From the NCBI RefSeq assembly GCF_000264905.1, contig NW_006763148.1, forward strand, positions 651,575 to 715,574: 64,000 nt of DNA. Reading direction: 5' to 3'. Below the pieces are notes generated by a model. It ran no database searches. It saw nothing but the letters and a program-made list of their open reading frames with translations, and had not been told where the DNA came from. This document shows, one piece after another, positions 23,506 through 34,978 of the stretch (position 1 is the stretch's first letter; each line of letters starts with the position of its first letter). This DNA comes from Stereum hirsutum FP-91666 SS1. Lineage: Eukaryota > Basidiomycota > Agaricomycetes > Russulales > Stereaceae. A program made the position numbers and the translations under genes.

Positions 23506-25229
23506 ATGCACAACGCTTTGACCATACAAGACATCTTAATCCGCATTTTCTCTTTCCTACCGACATCGGTAAACGCGACGAATGCGCGAGTCTGCAAAAC
23601 GTGGCTCGAACCAGCCCTGGACAACGTGTGGTACGAAATCCATGATATATCAATGGTGCTCCAATCGTTGGCAGAAATATATATCACTGGCAAGATTCCT
23701 GTGAGTCGTTCAAACGCATGACCATTCACCCTACCGGCATCGACTCTGATACGCTGTGCGTGAAGTACTTCCTACGCCGCCCAACTCTTGAGGAATGGAG
23801 AAGGTTCCTTGTCCATTGTGGCCGTGTACACATCTTGAATTTCGATGTTTGGAAATCTTGGCGTGTTATCTCTTCGGATGCGTTAAACGCAATCGCGTAC
23901 ACTCGACCAACTGGATCACTGTTCACCAATCTTCAAGTCCTGCGGGCAAATTGTCCTGACAAATGGCTTGGACCCATGTTCATGAGCTCTTCTGTGACAG
24001 AACTTGCATTTTCTATCACAAAACAGCCATCGCATCCCGAGGAGATAGCATGGGCTATCGACGAGTTTGTTGCGAACATGGCGAACATAGCCTCTCTGAA
24101 GATCGAGAGCTCCATACTTTCCCCACCAGACACTGAGCCCTATATACTCCGCTTGCTAGAAGCATACCCACTCTTGACCGTGCTCTATGTCCCTTGCATG
24201 GCTCTTCTCCCGTCAATCGTAGAAGCCGCCTCTCGTCTGCCCAAGCTCCGAGTCCTTTGGAATGAACTTGGAAGAGACACGGTATACGACTCCTCGGATC
24301 CCATTACCTTCCCACCCACATTGGACGGACAATCTTTCCCGTCCTTGGAGAAGCTCTCTTTCACTGCGCATGTGCGGGAAGCGGTTCAGCTTCTTCAAAA
24401 CCCTCATTTCCCCCCGCCGAGTCTGTCCTCGCTGTGCTTTCGTGCCATTATTGACACGCATAACGCGTCAAACAACAGTTTACGCCCCTTTCTACAGGCC
24501 CTGGATGAAAAATCCAAATCCATCCAGGAATTAGATATCCATATGCAGACCACGGTTGGTGAAGGTCTACGACGGGTCACCATCATATTTCCCGACATCG
24601 CTCCACTCCTGGCGCTGTCGAACCTGACTCGCTTGTATCTTCACAACGACGAGCCCATCCAAATGACGGATGACGAAGCGCAACAGCTTGCAGCTGGACT
24701 CCCGAGGCTGATCCATCTGGATCTGACGCGGGGATCTTCTCAACCCCCAACATTAACTCTCCGTTGCCTCGCTCATTTTGCACTCCATTGCCATGAGCTC
24801 ACAAGGCTCGAACTCTCGCTGAACGCCCGTGACGACGTGCCTTCAGCGCATGACGCAATATCTTTTCGTCACTTGCGCTTTCTTCACCTCGGATCGTCAC
24901 CCATCTCGGACCCCCAGCCTGTGATCCGGTTCTTTGCACGTTCCTTGCCCACCAAATGTCTTCTTCTCGTCTTGCAGGACGACATTATAGACGATGCAGC
25001 TGTCTATCGACCGTCTACCGGAGATGACCTGGATCGCTGCTGGAAGGAAGTTCAGAATACACTTTCGCAGGTCTTGGAGAGTACGCAGAGGTGGATTGAC
25101 GTGGAGCGTTCTCTCCGAAATGAGAACGAAAAGTTGAGGAGGGAGAATGAGAGATTGATGGAAGCGCTTGCATCGCGTACACTCGTAGAGCGAGCACTGA
25201 TGTCGAGACAAGAAAGCATGGAAATTTGA
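23506..25229 (+). CDS. F-box protein with LRR-like repeats and C-terminal coiled coil
   Basis: Probable substrate receptor of an SCF ubiquitin ligase. Exon 1 (23506-23700) holds the F-box: ALTIQDILIRIFSFLPTSVNATNARVCKTWLEPALDNVWYE, split here as IRIFSFL and CKTWLEPALDNVWYE landmarks. An intron 23701-23765 (GTGAGT..GTGAAG) joins ..IYITGKIP to YFLRRPTLEEWRRF, exactly the F-box to Tyr-x-x-x-R-x-Pro transition seen in mushroom F-box proteins. The spliced product is 552 residues. The body has irregular leucine-rich repeats (LTRLYLHNDEPIQ, LIHLDLTRG, LTRLELSLNA, LRFLHLGSS). The end is a short coiled coil (RNENEKLRRENERLMEAL). Substrate unknown. The alternative start at 23718 within the second open frame would lose the F-box and is rejected. 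Confidence 0.82.
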
Positions 25230-25939
25230 ATGGCGGGCTCTGTAAGTTTTCGTTATATTTTGTATGTTCGAAGGTGTTCGGTGGCCGTTCATTATACAGA
25301 CGGATTTTGAAGGACGTGGTCATGTTGGAAATTCCCAATTCGCGCTCAGCAATCACTGTTACTGGCAGCCCAGAAAGAATCACGACATATACCCGTTCTA
25401 GCATGTTATTTGAGCCCTTCGCATTTCAAGAGTTGTGAATCATACCGGTGACACGACAGTGATGATATATCATATCGTCTCAAGGGTTCAAAGCCCGAAG
25501 CATAGTTGTCACTCCGAATGGCCCGACAGGAGCCGGCACACCTCGCTCGGAGATTAAATTTGACAGTGCGGAGTTGTTGGGCTTTTCCCGAGCTTGCTAC
25601 TGCGATACTATTACTACTTTCTGGAGCCTCTTTGCACTGTGCTTAGATCTACCCGTTCTATCTCTCGTAAACAGCTTTGCCCTGCCGTCTCATGATATCT
25701 TTCTGCTGTTGATAAGTAGATGCTCAGGCTCCAACCAAAAACAAGTCCCAAAACGGAAAACCCTTCGTGCGACACTCAGTCGAATGTGGACCTATGTGGA
25801 CGATGGCTGTTTATGTGGTGCTACCAAGTCACTAATAACTCTGCGCCCATCTGAGCGCTTTACAAGTCCTTGTATTCCTCTGACTCTCAAGTTCGAGGAA
25901 CCCCAATTCAACTGAAGTCGTTCTCCTGCTTGGCTCGCA
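25230..25939. other. Spacer, no supported gene
   Basis: About 700 bases between the F-box gene and the first small-family gene. Open frames at 25574-25915 (plus) and 25792-26106 (minus, antisense to the next gene) show no family features. It likely holds the 3' UTR and promoter. Confidence 0.35.
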
Positions 25940-26605
25940 ATGCTGCACACTACCATGACAGAAGCAGCCTCTGGCGATGTACGACCAGAGAGCAATCCTG
26001 CCAACACCACACTCATCACTTCTCCAAGTGATAATCTCCCACCCTCGGACCCAAACTCCCCTCTCCAGCTTCTTGTTATCGTCCGCAAATTCAAGCAATC
26101 GCCCAAAGACCCGAAACTGGGCCGCCTCGAAGAGGAAAAACGACTGGTCTTCTCGAGAGATCGAGTGGAGAAGATGACCTACAATGTTCGTTCTTCCGTC
26201 CTGCTAAGCCCTGCATGCGTACTCGTACGCTACTTGTAGATTGAGTCATGGTGTTCATGACCGTTTCCAGGAAGCCTCCGAATACATCAAAGATAGGTCT
26301 GGCTTCAAGACCTACGGTGCTCCAGGTAAACTCAAAGCCACGTTCATGCAAGCAGGACTCGACGAAGATGTGAAGCCGAGCTACATCATGGAAGAGGATT
26401 GGGGCTTTCTTATTCGCCACGCTTCGGCCTTGTACATGGATTTCCAGCGGGTGAGTTCCGGCCTTGCTTTTTGTTTTGACTGCCGCTGAATTAGTTGGCT
26501 GCAATTCATGTTTTGTTTATTGTCGTGGTCTAGACGAGAGAATGGTTCTACAGTCTGCCGACTGAGGATCAGAACGAGAGCCGGAAGAGGTGGGGACATG
26601 TATGA
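25940..26605 (+). CDS. Uncharacterised small protein, three-member family, copy A
   Basis: Exons 25940-26185, 26271-26450 and 26534-26605 give about 165 residues (160 if the Met at 25955 is used). After a Ser/Pro-rich N-terminus come the landmarks PLQLLVIVRKF, LVFSRDRVEKMTYN, FKTYGAPGKLKATF, EEDWGFLIRHASALYMDFQR and the tail TREWFYSLPTEDQNESRKRWGHV. Copies B (27.1 kb) and C (44.4 kb) share every block. Exon 2 is exactly 180 nt and exon 3 is 72 nt, as in copy B. The pattern of an alternating hydrophobic strand, a charged loop and helices suggests one small globular domain of unknown fold. No catalytic or metal-binding residues stand out, and no signal peptide or membrane segment. Function not proposed. 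Confidence 0.7.
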
Positions 26606-27078
26606 TTCGAGTGATTCACGCCGCTTGGGTCGAGTTGATCGAGGCGGGGGCCGTCGTTCGGTATCTTACCTCTGGTACATACATGTCCATCCTGCAGCCT
26701 GAGGTACTGGTTACGATAAAGAATCTACTCCGAACAGATTTTTTGTGAGAACTTCATTCCAATCCTACCAGATCTATTGTTGTGGCGCTATACATCGCAG
26801 CATTCATCCCCACGCTTCTCAAGTCACACCTTGACCTGTCCCCGGATAAATCGATCTTCTCCTCTACTATATATCTCAACCGACACGTCAGAAGCTGGTA
26901 TATCTATCGCTTCCAACACCGAGACCAACAGTCCTAACCAAGCCTCTACGCTACAGAGCACTGAGAGCAGTGCACCGAGTTCTGAGGCATTCCTTCATAT
27001 CGTCATCGAGCAGTCGCACCACAAACATAATACCGAGTTGTCACCGTACCAAACACTAGCAACACCATCCCTACCCTG
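26606..27078. other. Spacer between family copies A and B
   Basis: About 470 bases between two tandem paralogues. The open frame at 26777-27079 has no similarity to the conserved blocks and ends at the start of copy B, so it is probably noncoding promoter or UTR. Confidence 0.35.
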
Positions 27079-27700
27079 ATGTCGACCGTCGGTACTATCG
27101 CCAGCACCCAGAGCGCCAGGGTCGCTGAGTCGCCCTCGAACCCGAACCTCCCGCCACAGCTCCTCGTTGTCGTCCGAAAGCTCAGGGAGAGAATTGTAGA
27201 TGAATCAGAGCCTAAAAAAACAGAGTGGGTAGTCGAAGACAATTTACGATTGATGTTTGCGAGAGCTAGAGTGGAGAATATGACTTATGAGGTTTGTGGC
27301 TTCGCTGTGCCCTTATACTTGCAGTTTTTGCCTGCTTGCTCCACATCCGACGTTATTCGCGACTGTTCTGATTGGATGCATGATCTAGCAAGCTTCTAGA
27401 ATGATCGTCAACAACTCACGCTGGCGGGGTTACGGAGACCCTGATTTTATTCGCGCTACGTTCCCCAAACCGGCCGCTGACGAGGATCGGAAGCCAAGCT
27501 TTATTAGCAAAGAGGATTGGAGTTTCCTCATCAAACACGTCGCTGCCTTACATCTAGACCTTAAAAGGGTCAGTATCTTTCCGATGACATCGTCATGGAT
27601 ATGGGTTTATGTCGTTCATATTCTACAGTCGCAAGGATGGGTAGCCGCACAACAAGATCAGGATGGAAACCTCAGAATCTGGGGCCCAAGCTCGATGTAA
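27079..27700 (+). CDS. Uncharacterised small protein, three-member family, copy B
   Basis: Exons 27079-27291, 27389-27568 and 27629-27700 give 154 residues, starting MSTVGTIASTQSARV. Landmarks parallel to copy A: NLPPQLLVVVRKL, LRLMFARARVENMTYE, WRGYGDPDFIRATF, KEDWSFLIKHVAALHLDLKR, then the C-terminal exon SQGWVAAQQDQDGNLRIWG. Both introns fall at the same places and in the same phase as in copy A, and exons 2 and 3 have identical lengths (180 and 72 nt). This indicates tandem duplication followed by strong divergence at the protein ends. The C-terminal exon is the least conserved, keeping mainly a Trp near its start and a Trp-Gly near its end. Role unknown. Confidence 0.7.
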
Positions 27701-27950
27701 CGAGAAGTATCAATGCCTTGACTTCCAGCCTCAGCAAGCCGTTGTGATTATTGGACATCATCAATTGTTGTTACACCGTAACGAACAGAACCGCACGTAA
27801 CAATCATTACAACCTCTATAGCAATACACATTATGCATCCACGCACGACAGAACCCGTCCGTGAGAGGGGGGAAATATCAAAAGAAAACAGAGTCCGAGA
27901 GAGGGAGAGACCACATTGAAGAAAAACCCTACCATCCCGGACTGACTACT

Positions 27951-30900
27951 AACTGGCATCAGCAGCGGGCACAGCACACCAATCGTAATTCCCCGCTTGG
28001 TTCGCGCCCCACCATTGTGGGAAGAGGTGAGATTTTCCACTCGCGCCTTGGACGGCGAAGGAGAGGAGGAAGACCATGACCTGTTATCGTATCGTTCTCG
28101 TCAGTTTACAGTTCACGATGCTCGGTTCGGATGATGGTATGAGGGGAGGGGAGAAGGCGTACCTGGGTTCCACCGTCGAGAGCGGCGCCGAGGATGTAGT
28201 TGTACTGTGATTGGGTATAGCCGGGTCGCATGAATAAGCCGCGCAGAGGAACGAAGGAGGGATTGGAAAAACACCTTAACAAACCACTTCGGGTACCGCG
28301 TACGGAGGTACCACTGCGAGAACCAGGCAATAGCGAAGTAGGACGTAATCGACGAGTTGATACCCACGCAGAGCCAACCCATATAATAGCTATATAAAAA
28401 AACACAACCGCACCGTGCGATTAGCATCCGTCTCGTCAAACCAGTAGTGTCGCTCGAGACATACCAAATAATAGGCGTATACAAATAATCCAACCTCAAC
28501 TTCGGCCACCACCTATGCGCGGCCCAAAACGGCACCGGCACGAACAGACCGAGAAGATACGCCCACGCGACCCACTGGTACCGTTTCCCGACCGTGAAGA
28601 GTTCGTGGGAGAGAGACCAGGCGATGGCTTGCGAGTTGTATTGTTGGGGTTGTTGGCCGGACCAGATGTTGGTACCTTCGACGGAGAGGAGGATGTCGCG
28701 TTGATTGTTGATAATAGAGTTCATCATGACTGTTGTGGGGGCAAAGTCAGGTGAGTGGAGAGTATGGACAGAATATGGAAGGATCATTGGGGAAGGGGGA
28801 CATACTGAAATTGAGAACAGCACCAAACAACGTTCCGAAGATCTGAGCCGTGAACGCTGCGCGAGGGGGTAATTTCGTATCTAATACCCGCCCCCAAAAA
28901 AATCAGTTTCTTTCGCGCACAGAGTGACCATGTAGGAGAAAAAAACATACATTGCGCGATCTTAAGGTCACGAAGCAACAACTGCGCTTGGACGACCGAA
29001 TCTATTCGTACAAAATATCAGAATTCAGGACCGATAGCCTTTCACAAAAAGCAAAAGCTAAACTTACTGTATCCGTACAAGACGAAGTACATATTCGCCA
29101 TAGGCTTGCGCGGATGGATGAACCCTGCAATCATTTGGATCTATAGTCCTTGCATAAGCCACCGAAACCAAGACATGGAAGTGGGAATGGGAATGGTCGA
29201 CTTACGAAAGGCTGAATAATGAACTGCAGACCCGTGATAGCGTATAGACTCCCGAAGAACAATATCGAGATCACGGCGAGTAGACAGGCGACGATAAAAC
29301 CCCACCTGACACCAACCCGAACACGTAGTCAGCATTCTGCACATAAAGAACTGTGGTGGGGAATGCTATAGATGATTCTCACCAAGGAAGCGTCGAGTCC
29401 GTTTTGTAGATGAGGACGAATGCCATGATCAGCGAAGCGATGAGAACGACGATATACCAGCTGTTCGGCGCGTCCGGGTACTACACGAATCGCCCATCAT
29501 CAGCAACAGTCCCACCAAAATCCAAAGTCAGGGAAAACAAAACAAACCTTCAACATCTCCCTATAATGCGGATCCAAATCCACATCATCCGGCACCTCCC
29601 TCCTCCCCTCATCCCTCCAAAACCTCCACTCAAACTCCCTCCACATCCTCTTCAACTCGTTCGGCCGCGCCCACGTCCACGCCGCGCTCAGATCATTGCG
29701 GTTCCAGAGGAGCAGGTGCGTGAATGTGGCGGCGAGACCGAGGTTGGAGGTGAGCAGCTGGACGACCCAGGTGCCGGAGTAGAAGGGGAGACCTTGGGCG
29801 GCGAGGAGGGAGGGGTCGACTTCGTAGGCGGAGTTGAGGATGAGGGTCTGGTTGTAGGTGGAGCCGTCGGCGTTCTATGGGTTTCGAAAGAGAGTAAATT
29901 TATCCTCTTTTGATCGCATGAGCGGAGGAATAGGCTTACGAAAAGCTCTTGTGACAACTGTGGCGAAAGAATCCCGTTAAATAGGCTCGAAGGTGATGTG
30001 GAAATCCGAAAGAAGAGCACTCACGAATGGGAAATCTAAAGACGACCAGATATTCTTATAGTACACAGCGCAGAAGATGACCCTGTCACCAGCACTCCAC
30101 TCAGCATCCTGTCGCTCTGAGTAGTATTGTTATTTAGAAGCACTTACATGCACATGATATACCCCAGCACATTCGAAAACTATATCACACCGCAAACACT
30201 TAGCATACTTGACCATAAATCAAAAATGGGGCAAAAACAAACCTGAGCCTGCAACGGAATAGTCATCGGATTATAACTTCCCGCGATATACTGCCAATCG
30301 AAACAGATCGACAGCAGGCCGAGTCCCTCGTTACCGTTCGAGCCACCAAACACGTAAGTGAAATTGACGCTCTTTTGTTGGTCCGCGAGGCCTGAGATCC
30401 CAGGAGCGATAGTTAGTTTATTGGTGTGGCCCAGTAAACAGAAAGAAGAGCCAAAAGAGGAGGACGAAAAGTACGTACAGAAGATGGAGAAACCGGTGAG
30501 GAGGGGGAAGATCCACTCGCTAGACAAGAAGTCAAAATCAGGCGAGCCTGAGAGAAATATGGTGAGCTAACGCACGGGAACATCTCCCAGATGAAGATCC
30601 TAGAAAACCGCACAGAAAAAAATCTTCAGGATGATGTTCGACCGGGTGAAGTGCAGAAATACTCACACTCCGAAAGCGATATAGAACAACCTCAATTTCT
30701 TCTTATTCGAAGCCCCTCCATCGCGATAAAACGCGTCAAACATGGAGACCAAAGGTAACGTCGACGGGTACAACATCTTGGACGGATACAGCAGGATCGC
30801 TACATCGGCGCCACGACGTCAGCACAGGTTAACGGTGGCACACCGTCAAAGAGAGAAAAAAAACATACATCGCATCAAGCCACCAAAGCCATAGCCCAAG

Positions 30901-31825
30901 AGCTGACTAGAGAACAGCAAGAAGATGGACGCCCCAGCATTGGGCGTGATGTTGTAGTACAAGCGCTGAACAGCGAGGACTTCAGTCCCGAGAGCGGAGT
31001 TGGCTGCCGCGCCGGCCATGATGACGATGAACGCGTTTTCCTATATTGCATAGATCGTCAGTATATGCACCAGGATATATTGAACGCATTCACCTTCTTG
31101 TTGAACGGGAACTGCATAGCATACACGGAGGACGGAGAAATATCAGTAAGAAGTACATAGCATATATCCAGTAAATGCGTTGTAGTGCGTACGGGGTTCA
31201 AGTATCGGAAGACGCCGCGGCGCGGGATGAAGGTCTCCATGAATATACCTGATGGAGGCAATCGATGTTTCAACAAAAGGGAGACGCATGCAAAAAGCTA
31301 AAACGCGTACCGAGGACGTATGAGATGATAGCGAGGAACATAGTCGACACTTGGACGGTTTGCTAAGTGCGAGAATAGGGGCTATTAGCCGTGGCTAATG
31401 CTTCATCGACATATGAACTCACGGGCTTGAAGTAATAAATCTCGGCTGAACGCATAGTGTATCAGTATATATGTATCGAAATAAGTCGAAGGAAAATAAA
31501 ACGTACCGAGAACACCACCAAAGGCGGACAGACCAATACCGATGAAGAACGCCCTGAACGTCCAAGGCGACAAAGTCGGATCGTCGCCCGTGGAAATAAC
31601 ATGGGTCGCGATATCCCGCTCATTCTCGAGCACCTCAGAAAGAACCGACCCGGCCGTCTCGACGTCTGACTTCTGCCAGCGCGAATGCCCGTCGATATCC
31701 CGCTCACTGCCATCCTTCTCACCTGTCGCCTTTTCGTCTTCCGACGAAGAGGCCGTTTTCTCGTCGATGGGATGAGAGTGGTTGGGCGTGGGCTCGTTGC
31801 CCAAGACGGGCACCTGAGAGCTCAT
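27951..31825 (-). CDS. Oligopeptide transporter (OPT family)
   Basis: Proton-coupled importer of small peptides at the plasma membrane. Starts MSSQVPVLGNEPTPNHS at 31825 with a charged cytoplasmic N-terminus, then the first membrane helix TFRAFFIGIGLSAFGGVLG. Well over ten short introns split the rest. Recognisable OPT segments include ETFIPRRGVFRYLNP, PFNKKENAF-type, NITPNAGASIFLLFSSQLLGYG, GNEGLGLLSICFDWQYIAG, the loop LDPHYREMLKYPDAPNSWY, and QAIAWSLSHELFTVGKRYQ. The last exon reads YNYILGAALDGGTQVMVF and ends with a Trp-Trp-Gly-Asn..NYDWC-type tail, stop at 27951, as in small-peptide OPT proteins. Exon borders throughout are approximate. A 1.8-kb spacer separates it from divergent ATP5. 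Confidence 0.88.
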
Positions 31826-33604
31826 GGTGAGAAACGTCTGCCTTGACTGGAGGGTCGCGGGGAGGGTGCGTCGTCAGGCGGAGAAGCTCGGTAGGCATCT
31901 GTGCTCTGTCTATAAGTAGGATGGGTGTTCGTAAATGGAGAGGAGATAAGAGCCTATTTTTACACCGGTGTTCGTTCTTTGTTGGCCTGGCAGGGAGCAG
32001 ACGGGGAGAATCAATGATGTGCGCCCTGCAACCATGTGCGACTGGTGCCGGAAAAAAGAAGTCAGCGGCGATGGTCCGTGCAAGGAAGACGAAGTGCCCT
32101 CGTGAACGTTGACGGCTTCGACGCACGCCACTCATGGACAGGCCTTTGCTGCAAGCGTACTCGAGCTTCCTTTTTCTGAGGAAGCGTGCTAGCCGTGGCG
32201 GTGTAGGCAACAGGCATAAGCGAAGTGGGCTGCGAAGAACATCGAGACGTCTACTACCCCAAAAAAGCACTCGGAACGTTCACTTCCGAATAGCTATTCG
32301 TGCGCATCTCCCGGCGGTCTGATTATGCGGGTGACGGGTCACAATAGTTCCTGTCAAGGGGTTGGGCCATATCGGAAACAAGTCAAAGGCTATGACATGA
32401 TGAGGCATACTTTACTTGACGAAACGGGTTGAAAATACAGTCACAGGAAGAACGCATTGCGCAAGAGCAAATTTAACTTCGATGTTTACGAGGCGCAAGG
32501 AGCAAGGAAGCGAAAAAACATTGCATTCGGCATTCAATGAAGGCCGTAGTTGTCCTAAAAGCTGGCCCATCCTTTGTATGCCCGTATAGGTAGACCAATT
32601 AGAGGTCAACACAGATGCGCCTTTCAAATGGCAGCGGTGACTCTAAGACGAGTAAACCATGGATGATTGCAAGGATAGCATGCTCGGATCAGTCGACCTC
32701 CACGCAGTTGATCTTCCGCCACAAGGATCGACAAGGAACGTCTGCATCCAAGAGTCCATGTGCATTCGGTGATCTAAAGATGATGTGGAATGGAGACAAC
32801 GAGGCTAAAAGGCAGAATCAGAACATGCGAACAAATGGAGAGCGCGGTGAAGCACAACGCGGGAAATGTTCTTACTCAATGGCTATCCGTAGGGCGTTTA
32901 GGACGGTCTCCTTCCTTCTGAAACACAGGCGAGCAGAAATTTGTTGAATGGCCTTGGATCTGTGCGTATAAGGGTAAGTTCAGTCTGCCTAGATTCCTAT
33001 GAATGGCCACCCAGCTGCCCAAAAGTATTTGCAAGTAAGAGTGTCCGTATCTCAAACCAACAGCTTCGGAACATCCTGCAGTTGGGTCGTAAGGCAATTG
33101 ACCAGGGGGAAAAGACTCGAAAAATATAAGCGGAAGAAAACTGGAAGGCGCCCCACAAGCAGCTATTGTCAACAATCTTGATAGATCATCAAAGCAAGAC
33201 AATTCCCGTTCCAGCGCCTCTGAACAATCCGTGTGCGACGGGTATGCGGTCTCGTCAGTGGCATCCCGACTTCGGGGAACAATACGAAACCGTCGTCCAA
33301 GCCTAGTCTCGGCATGCATAAGGCACAAAGCCCATATCATAGAACATATACATCCAGAATGGCAAGTCACTCATGCGCTCCAGAACGATAGTATGCTGCA
33401 GCGAGTGGCGGCGAGCCCGAACGTTGTCAAAGTCATCACGGTCAAGTTGAGAGAAAACGCATCCACGGTCGGAACCATCGGAGCCCAACGGCGTCGGAAA
33501 CATCCGGCAACCGCCGCCGCAAGTCAAGTCCACAACTCGAGCTCATCGTCGCCTCCAGCATACACACACCCTCACACACCCTCTCCAACCCTCACCGTCG
33601 TACC
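31826..33604. promoter_or_regulatory. Long divergent spacer between OPT gene and ATP5
   Basis: About 1.8 kb. Several open frames of 60-180 codons occur on both strands (for example 31719-32270 minus, overlapping the OPT start, and 32876-33370 minus) but none shows a domain, a signal peptide or coding-like composition. It likely holds both promoters; no repeat was recognised. Confidence 0.35.
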
Positions 33605-34377
33605 ATGTTGCTCTCCTCCGCCCGCTCCTCCGTCGTCGCCGCCGGTCTCGGTCGACGCGCCGCCTCGGGCATCGCGCTCAAGTACGCCAACGCAGCCTAC
33701 GCTGCCGCACTCGCCAAATCTCCTGCAACGCTCACCAAAGTCCAAACCGAACTGAACGCGATCTCGAAGAGCATCACCGAGGTTCCCGACCTCAAGTTCT
33801 TCGTCTCCAACCCCACGCTCAGCCAGAACGAGCGCACGCAGGGCTTGCCTGCACTTTTCGCCAAGGCTGAGGGGACCGGGGCGAAGAAGGAGGCGGTGAG
33901 CGAGGTGACGAAGAATTTGTTTGCGCTGTTGTCGGAGAATGGGAGGTTGACGGAGGCGGAGGGCGTTATTGAGGGGTTCAATGAGTTGGTGGCGAAGTAT
34001 AAGGGGGAGTTGAATGTTACGGTTACGTCGGCGACGCCGTTGCCGAGGGATGTGTTGACGAAGCTTGAGTCGACGTTGAAGCAGTCGAAGACGGCGCAGG
34101 AGGCGAAGACTTTGAAGGTTACGAACAAGGTGCGTTTTGTGATGGCGCTGTTGCCATTTCATTATTGTGGTTGTGGAGCTCATGTTGGTGTTGTATCAAG
34201 GTCAACCCATCTGTTCTCGGTGGACTGGTCGTCGACTTTGGCGAGAAGACCGTCGATCTGAGCGTCTCGTCGCGCATCAGCAAGCTCAACAACCTTCTCC
34301 AACGTATGTCTCCTCTTGCTTCAATCCCTCAATTATCCTATAACTCATACGCGTGCGGCTTTATAGAATCCGTTTGA
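33605..34377 (+). CDS. ATP5: Mitochondrial ATP synthase subunit 5 (OSCP)
   Basis: Peripheral-stalk subunit linking F1 to the stator of the F1Fo ATP synthase. Exons 33605-34129, 34201-34303 and 34367-34377 (the last only 11 nt) give 212 residues. The N-terminus MLLSSARSSVVAAGLGRRAASG is an Arg/Ser-rich mitochondrial presequence. The OSCP core follows: YANAAYAAALAKSPATL, DLKFFVSNPTLSQNER, LFALLSENGRLTEAEGVIEGF. The C-terminal signature VNPSVLGGLVVDFGEKTVDLSV continues into SSRISKLNNLLQQSV. Length and motif order match OSCP. Codon choice is strongly C-ending in the first 250 bases and shifts to G-ending after about 33850. Confidence 0.95.
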
Positions 34378-34978
34378 GTCTAGACATAGGATAGGGGGAG
34401 CTTCGGTCGGATGCTAGAGCCTTCACACTGCATAAAATATACTCATTTCCTGCGCTGGAGAACTCACAAACTTTTTCTGCGTGAAGCGAAAGCCGATCAT
34501 ACTCTGTGAATCTACTGGCGACCGTCCTTTCCAATATCACTCGTTGCATCATCCAAACATACCCCGTTCGATTACAAAAGGCCACTCTTCTTTCGCAAGT
34601 CTGTCCTGCAACTCCCAACAGCTTTGGGGGCGCTGGCATCGTGAACATCCTCGGCTTGAGTGTAACGTTTCTGTGCAAGCATCATAGCATCCTTTTATAG
34701 TCTCAATATCTCACAACACCCATTCCGACCACCGAAGATTACTTACCAACCCGTCCTCCCCGTAACAAAACCCTGAATGGCAAAATCAAAAGCTCTGAAA
34801 GTTGAAACTGATGGGTGCCACCCGTGCCACCCGGTCCGCTCTCATAAATTACGTAACCAAAAACGCGAGAAATTCGGACTCATCTCGACGAAATCCCCGC
34901 AACCCGTCTCAGTAGTCCTTTATTCGCCCCTCCGTGCGCGTCTCGTCTTCTCCGCGTTCCTCTCGTCCTCTTCCACCC
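34378..34978. promoter_or_regulatory. Spacer between ATP5 and the methyltransferase gene
   Basis: About 600 bases with the ATP5 3' UTR and the promoter of the downstream gene. A pyrimidine-rich stretch (about 34,915-34,978) immediately precedes the chosen ATG. No coding evidence. Confidence 0.35.

Noticed and set aside
23718..23765. Separate gene starting at Met 23718
   Set aside because: The F-box exon splices in frame to 23766 and gives the expected family junction; the Met lies in the intron.
25480..25500. GGGTTCAAAGCCC resembling a tRNA T-arm
   Set aside because: No acceptor stem, D-arm or anticodon arm can be paired around it.
26777..27079. Possible 100-codon gene before family copy B
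   Set aside because: Ends at the copy B start, low complexity, no match to the conserved blocks.
32876..33370. Possible minus-strand gene (164 codons) upstream of ATP5
   Set aside because: No domain, no splice chain and no coding-like composition.
33572..34183. Minus-strand open frame (203 codons) antisense to ATP5
   Set aside because: ATP5 is certain on the plus strand; the antisense frame is Arg/Leu-rich and due to codon bias.
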